NCBI RefSeq assembly: GCF_023953935.1
Contig: NZ_JAMLIW010000001.1
Location: 496,001-560,000, forward strand
DNA from: Thermomonas sp.
GTDB taxonomy: Bacteria; Pseudomonadota; Gammaproteobacteria; Xanthomonadales; Xanthomonadaceae
Length of the DNA stretch: 64,000 nucleotides
Reading direction: 5' to 3'
Part shown: positions 61,154 to 64,000 of the stretch, piece after piece
Position numbering within the stretch: the stretch's first letter is position 1
Layout: every line of letters starts with the position of its first letter
Position numbers and translations under genes: made by a program
The notes under the pieces: model-generated
Seen by the model: only the letters and a program-made list of their open reading frames with translations
Databases searched by the model: none
Told to the model about the DNA's origin: nothing

Positions 61154-61356
61154 GACGCCTGTCCTTGCTTCTTCGCACCCAGCAGCGTGTTGACGCGAGC
61201 GATCTCGCGGCGCACGCGGCGCGGTTCATTGGTCTTGGCCGGCGGCAGCTGGCCGGTCGCCTTCTGCATGCGCAGGGCGAAGCGCTCCTTCTGGAGTTCG
61301 GCCAGATGGGCCTTGAGCTCATCCGCCGACTTCTGACGCAGTTGCTTGAGTTCCAT
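61150..61356 (-). CDS. rpmC: Ribosomal protein L29
   Basis: A 68-residue helical protein at the tunnel exit. It begins [20 protein letters not shown], followed by [17 protein letters not shown] and [18 protein letters not shown]. Its ATG shares one base with the rplP stop and its end overlaps rpsQ. Confidence 0.97.
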   Translation of the reverse strand: MELKQLRQKSADELKAHLAELQKERFALRMQKATGQLPPAKTNEPRRVRREIARVNTLLGAKKQGQAS

Positions 61357-61769
61357 CAGCGCACCGTCCGGGTCACGAAAGTGGTGGTGACCGAAAGCTT
61401 GGCAGCGGCCAGGCGCAGCGCTTCGCGCGCGACTTCCTCACTGACACCTTCGATTTCGTAAATCATGCGGCCGGGCTGGATCTGGGCCACCCAGTACTCC
61501 ACGTTGCCCTTGCCCGAGCCCATGCGGACTTCGATCGGCTTCTTGGTGATCGGCTTGTCGGGGAACACGCGGATCCACATCTTGCCGCCGCGCTTGACGT
61601 AGCGGCTGATGGAACGACGCGCCGCCTCGATCTGGCGCGCGGTGAGCTGGCCGTGGGCGGTCGCCTTGAGGCCGAACTCGCCGAAGCTGACGGCGTTGCC
61701 GTTCCAGCTCAGGCCTTCATTGCGGCCCTTGTGGACCTTGCGGTATTTGGTTCGCTTGGGTTGCAGCAT
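61356..61769 (-). CDS. rplP: Ribosomal protein L16
   Basis: A 137-residue protein near the A site. It begins [20 protein letters not shown] and contains [49 protein letters not shown] and [22 protein letters not shown], standard L16. Confidence 0.98.
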   Translation of the reverse strand: MLQPKRTKYRKVHKGRNEGLSWNGNAVSFGEFGLKATAHGQLTARQIEAARRSISRYVKRGGKMWIRVFPDKPITKKPIEVRMGSGKGNVEYWVAQIQPGRMIYEIEGVSEEVAREALRLAAAKLSVTTTFVTRTVR

Positions 61770-61772
61770 GGT

Positions 61773-62543
61773 TTAGTCCCTCGCTTCGCCGCGCTCGGCG
61801 CGGTCGCCACGGTCAGCCCGGTCACCACGGTCGCGGCGCGGTCCGCGCGGACGCTCGCGGTCACCGCCACGCGGCGCCGGGGAGTCGTCCTGCTTTTCCT
61901 GGCCGATCTGGGTGAAATCGAAGATCTCGCCCTTGTAGACCCAGACCTTGATGCCGATGATGCCGTAGGTGGTCTTGGCTTCGGCGAAGCCATAGTCGAT
62001 GTCGGCGCGCAGCGTATGCAGCGGCACCCGGCCTTCGCGGTACCACTCGGAACGGGCGATTTCCGCACCGTTCAAGCGGCCAGCGACATTCACCTTGATG
62101 CCCAGCGCGCCGAGGCGCATGGCGTTGCCGACCGCCCGCTTCATGGCGCGGCGGAACATGATGCGGCGCTCCAGCTGCTGGGCGATCGATTCTGCGACCA
62201 GCTGGGCGTCGAGTTCCGGCTTGCGGACTTCGTTGACATTGATGTGCGCGGGAACGCCCATCACGTCGGAGACGTCCTTGCGCAGCTTCTCGATGTCCTC
62301 GCCGCGCTTGCCGATCACCACGCCCGGGCGGGCGGTGTAAATCGTGACCCGCGCGTTGTTGGCAGGGCGCTCGATCAGGATCTTGCTGACGCCGGCCTGG
62401 GCCAGCTTCTTGCGCAGCACATCGCGGACCTTGAGGTCAGCCGCGAGGTAGCTGGCGAACTGCTTCTTGCCGGCATACCACTTGGAGTTCCAGTCCTTGG
62501 CGATGCCCAGACGGATACCGATTGGATTGACTTTATGACCCAT
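61773..62543 (-). CDS. rpsC: Ribosomal protein S3
   Basis: A 256-residue protein at the mRNA entry channel. It begins [20 protein letters not shown], has a KH domain ([23 protein letters not shown]) and the C-terminal [21 protein letters not shown]-type block and [29 protein letters not shown]. The C-terminus is extended by about 30 residues of [14 protein letters not shown] repeats, a charged low-complexity tail longer than the E. coli protein (233). Confidence 0.97.
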   Translation of the reverse strand: MGHKVNPIGIRLGIAKDWNSKWYAGKKQFASYLAADLKVRDVLRKKLAQAGVSKILIERPANNARVTIYTARPGVVIGKRGEDIEKLRKDVSDVMGVPAHINVNEVRKPELDAQLVAESIAQQLERRIMFRRAMKRAVGNAMRLGALGIKVNVAGRLNGAEIARSEWYREGRVPLHTLRADIDYGFAEAKTTYGIIGIKVWVYKGEIFDFTQIGQEKQDDSPAPRGGDRERPRGPRRDRGDRADRGDRAERGEARD

Positions 62544-62545
62544 GA

Positions 62546-62881
62546 TTACTTGCCCTCGCCGACGACAACGGTGATGTGGCTGGTGCGCTTGGTGATGCGC
62601 GTGCCACGGCCCTTCGCACGCGCCATGAAGCGCTTGATCGAGGGACCTTCGTCGACCATGACGGTCTTGACCTTGAGCGCGTCGGCGTCGGCGCCGTTGT
62701 TGTTCTCGGCATTGGAGGCCGCCGAGAACACGACCTTGTAGAGCATGCCGGCGGCCTTCTGGTCGGAGAACTTCAGCAGGTCGAGGGCGCGGGCCACCGG
62801 AAGACCGCGCACCTGGTCGGCGACCAGGCGGGCCTTCTGGGGGGAGATGCGCGCGGTGCGCAGGATGGCTTTCGCTTCCAT
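62546..62881 (-). CDS. rplV: Ribosomal protein L22
   Basis: A 111-residue protein lining the exit tunnel. It begins [20 protein letters not shown] and contains [42 protein letters not shown] and [20 protein letters not shown] used the ATG at 62881 because AAGGAG sits six bases upstream; the in-frame ATG at 62887 touches that site. Confidence 0.96.
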   Translation of the reverse strand: MEAKAILRTARISPQKARLVADQVRGLPVARALDLLKFSDQKAAGMLYKVVFSAASNAENNNGADADALKVKTVMVDEGPSIKRFMARAKGRGTRITKRTSHITVVVGEGK

Positions 62882-62891
62882 GGTCATCTCC

Positions 62892-63161
62892 TTACTTCCC
62901 GGCCTTCTTGTCGCCGCCGTGCCCCTTGAAGGTGCGGGTGGCGGCGAACTCGCCGAGCTTGTGCCCGATCATGTTCTCGTTGACCAGCACCGGGACGTGG
63001 TTCTTGCCGTTGTGGACGGCGATGGTGTGGCCGATCATTTCCGGCAGAACGGTGGAACGACGCGACCAGGTCTTGATCGGACGCTTGCTGCTGCCCGCGG
63101 CCTCCACCTTCTTGAGCAGGTGGTGATCGATGAACGGGCCTTTCTTGAGTGAACGTGCCAT
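62892..63161 (-). CDS. rpsS: Ribosomal protein S19
   Basis: An 89-residue 30S head protein. It begins [20 protein letters not shown] and contains [45 protein letters not shown], standard S19. It starts six bases after the rplB stop. Confidence 0.98.
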   Translation of the reverse strand: MARSLKKGPFIDHHLLKKVEAAGSSKRPIKTWSRRSTVLPEMIGHTIAVHNGKNHVPVLVNENMIGHKLGEFAATRTFKGHGGDKKAGK

Positions 63162-63167
63162 TGCCGA

Positions 63168-63995
63168 TTAGCTCCTGCGATCGCGCACGATGAACTGCTG
63201 GGTGCGCTTGTTCTTGCGGGTCTTGTAACCCTTGGTCGGCACGCCCCACGGCGACACCGGATGCGGGTTGCCCTGCCCGGCCCGCGCCTCGCCACCGCCG
63301 TGCGGATGGTCGACCGGGTTCATGACCACGCCGCGCACGGTCGGCTTGACGCCGCGCCAGCGGGTTGCACCGGCCTTGCCGAGCTTCTCCAGACCGTGTT
63401 CGTCGTTGCCGACTTCACCGATGGTCGCGCGGCACTCCGAGGACACCTTGCGCATCTCGCCGGAGCGCAGGCGCAGGGTCGCGTAGATGCCTTCGCGCGC
63501 CACCAGCTGCACCGCCGCGCCGGCCGCACGGGCGAGCTGGGCGCCCTTGCCGGGCTTCATCTCGATGCAGTGGATCGTGGTGCCGACCGGGATGTTGCGC
63601 AGCGGCAGGGTGTTGCCGGTCTTGATCGGGGCGTCGTGGCCGGCGATCACCTGGTCACCCGCCTTCAGGCCCTTGGGGGCGATGATGTAGCGACGCTCGC
63701 CGTCGACATAGCACAGCAGCGCGATGTGGGCGGTGCGGTTCGGGTCGTACTCGATGCGCTCCACGCGCGCCGGGATACCTTCCTTGTCGCGCTTGAAGTC
63801 GATGATGCGGTAGTGCTGCTTGTGGCCGCCACCAATGTGCCGGGTGGTGATCCGACCGTGATGGTTGCGACCGCCGGACTTGCTCTGCTTTTCCAGCAAC
63901 GGCGCATGCGGCGCGCCCTTGTGCAGGTCGGGCGTCACCACGCGGACCGCGCTGCGGCGGCCGGCGGAGGTGGGCTTGAAAGTCATCAATGCCAT
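63168..63995 (-). CDS. rplB: Ribosomal protein L2
   Basis: A 275-residue protein near the peptidyl transferase centre. It begins [20 protein letters not shown] and contains [54 protein letters not shown] and [19 protein letters not shown] with the functionally key histidine. It is complete; rplW should follow just beyond the right edge of the window. Confidence 0.98.
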   Translation of the reverse strand: MALMTFKPTSAGRRSAVRVVTPDLHKGAPHAPLLEKQSKSGGRNHHGRITTRHIGGGHKQHYRIIDFKRDKEGIPARVERIEYDPNRTAHIALLCYVDGERRYIIAPKGLKAGDQVIAGHDAPIKTGNTLPLRNIPVGTTIHCIEMKPGKGAQLARAAGAAVQLVAREGIYATLRLRSGEMRKVSSECRATIGEVGNDEHGLEKLGKAGATRWRGVKPTVRGVVMNPVDHPHGGGEARAGQGNPHPVSPWGVPTKGYKTRKNKRTQQFIVRDRRS

Positions 63996-64000
63996 GGGTT

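Overview
The window is a high-GC gammaproteobacterial chromosome segment. The gene content points to Xanthomonadales/Lysobacteraceae (Lysobacter, Luteimonas, Thermomonas and Xanthomonas relatives): a cbb3 oxidase cluster led by an FNR-type regulator, the thrS-infC-rpmI-rplT-pheS-pheT-ihfA-merR-tRNA-Pro block, a class II DAHP synthase, an OmpA with thrombospondin-3 repeats, and intergenic GTGATTC-type heptamer arrays. The family assignment is inference from content and order; no rRNA gene is present to settle it. No prophage, insertion sequence, CRISPR array or plasmid gene was seen.

Layout. 1-2.5 kb: nadB and nadA (quinolinate branch of NAD synthesis). 2.8-15.7 kb: respiration. An fnr / DUF2249 / NnrS-like operon runs leftward. 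Divergently, ccoNOQP, a small membrane gene, ccoG, ccoH/fixH, ccoI and ccoS build, mature and supply copper to a cbb3 oxidase, followed by a SafE-type membrane protein and a NarL-type kinase/regulator pair whose kinase has no sensor domain. 15.8-23.8 kb: tRNA-Pro and the leftward translation block from merR/ihfA back to thrS, with long perfect inverted repeats in its gaps and an ATC start codon for infC. 24-30 kb: tRNA-Val, an exported M19 dipeptidase, an unusual GNAT-aminotransferase fusion, uvrB and a FimT-type pseudopilin. 30-38 kb: tRNA-Phe, kbl, a small exported protein, ompA, a SleB-like hydrolase, a beta-class GST, and prpB-prpC followed by a channel-like membrane gene. 38-51 kb: mdh, an aspartate-type aminotransferase, a three-gene envelope operon (lipoprotein, M48 protease, lipoprotein), ppiB, typA, a DUF2127 gene, an amidase, a class II DAHP synthase and dsbB. 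51.4-64 kb: the S10/spc/alpha ribosomal block, read leftward from rplB (right edge) to rplQ, with secY and rpoA; it ends in a strong terminator.

Beyond ordinary genes, the main unexplained signal is in the spaces between them. A family of paired heptamer arrays (GTGATTC on the left, AATCACC on the right, with a partly shared core) sits immediately before pheS, thrS, mdh and even rpsN inside the spc operon. A 16-bp-period array near 49.2 kb varies almost only by transitions. A multi-hairpin element lies at 44.2-44.5 kb. The most unusual protein is the 567-residue acyltransferase-aminotransferase fusion at 25.6-27.3 kb.
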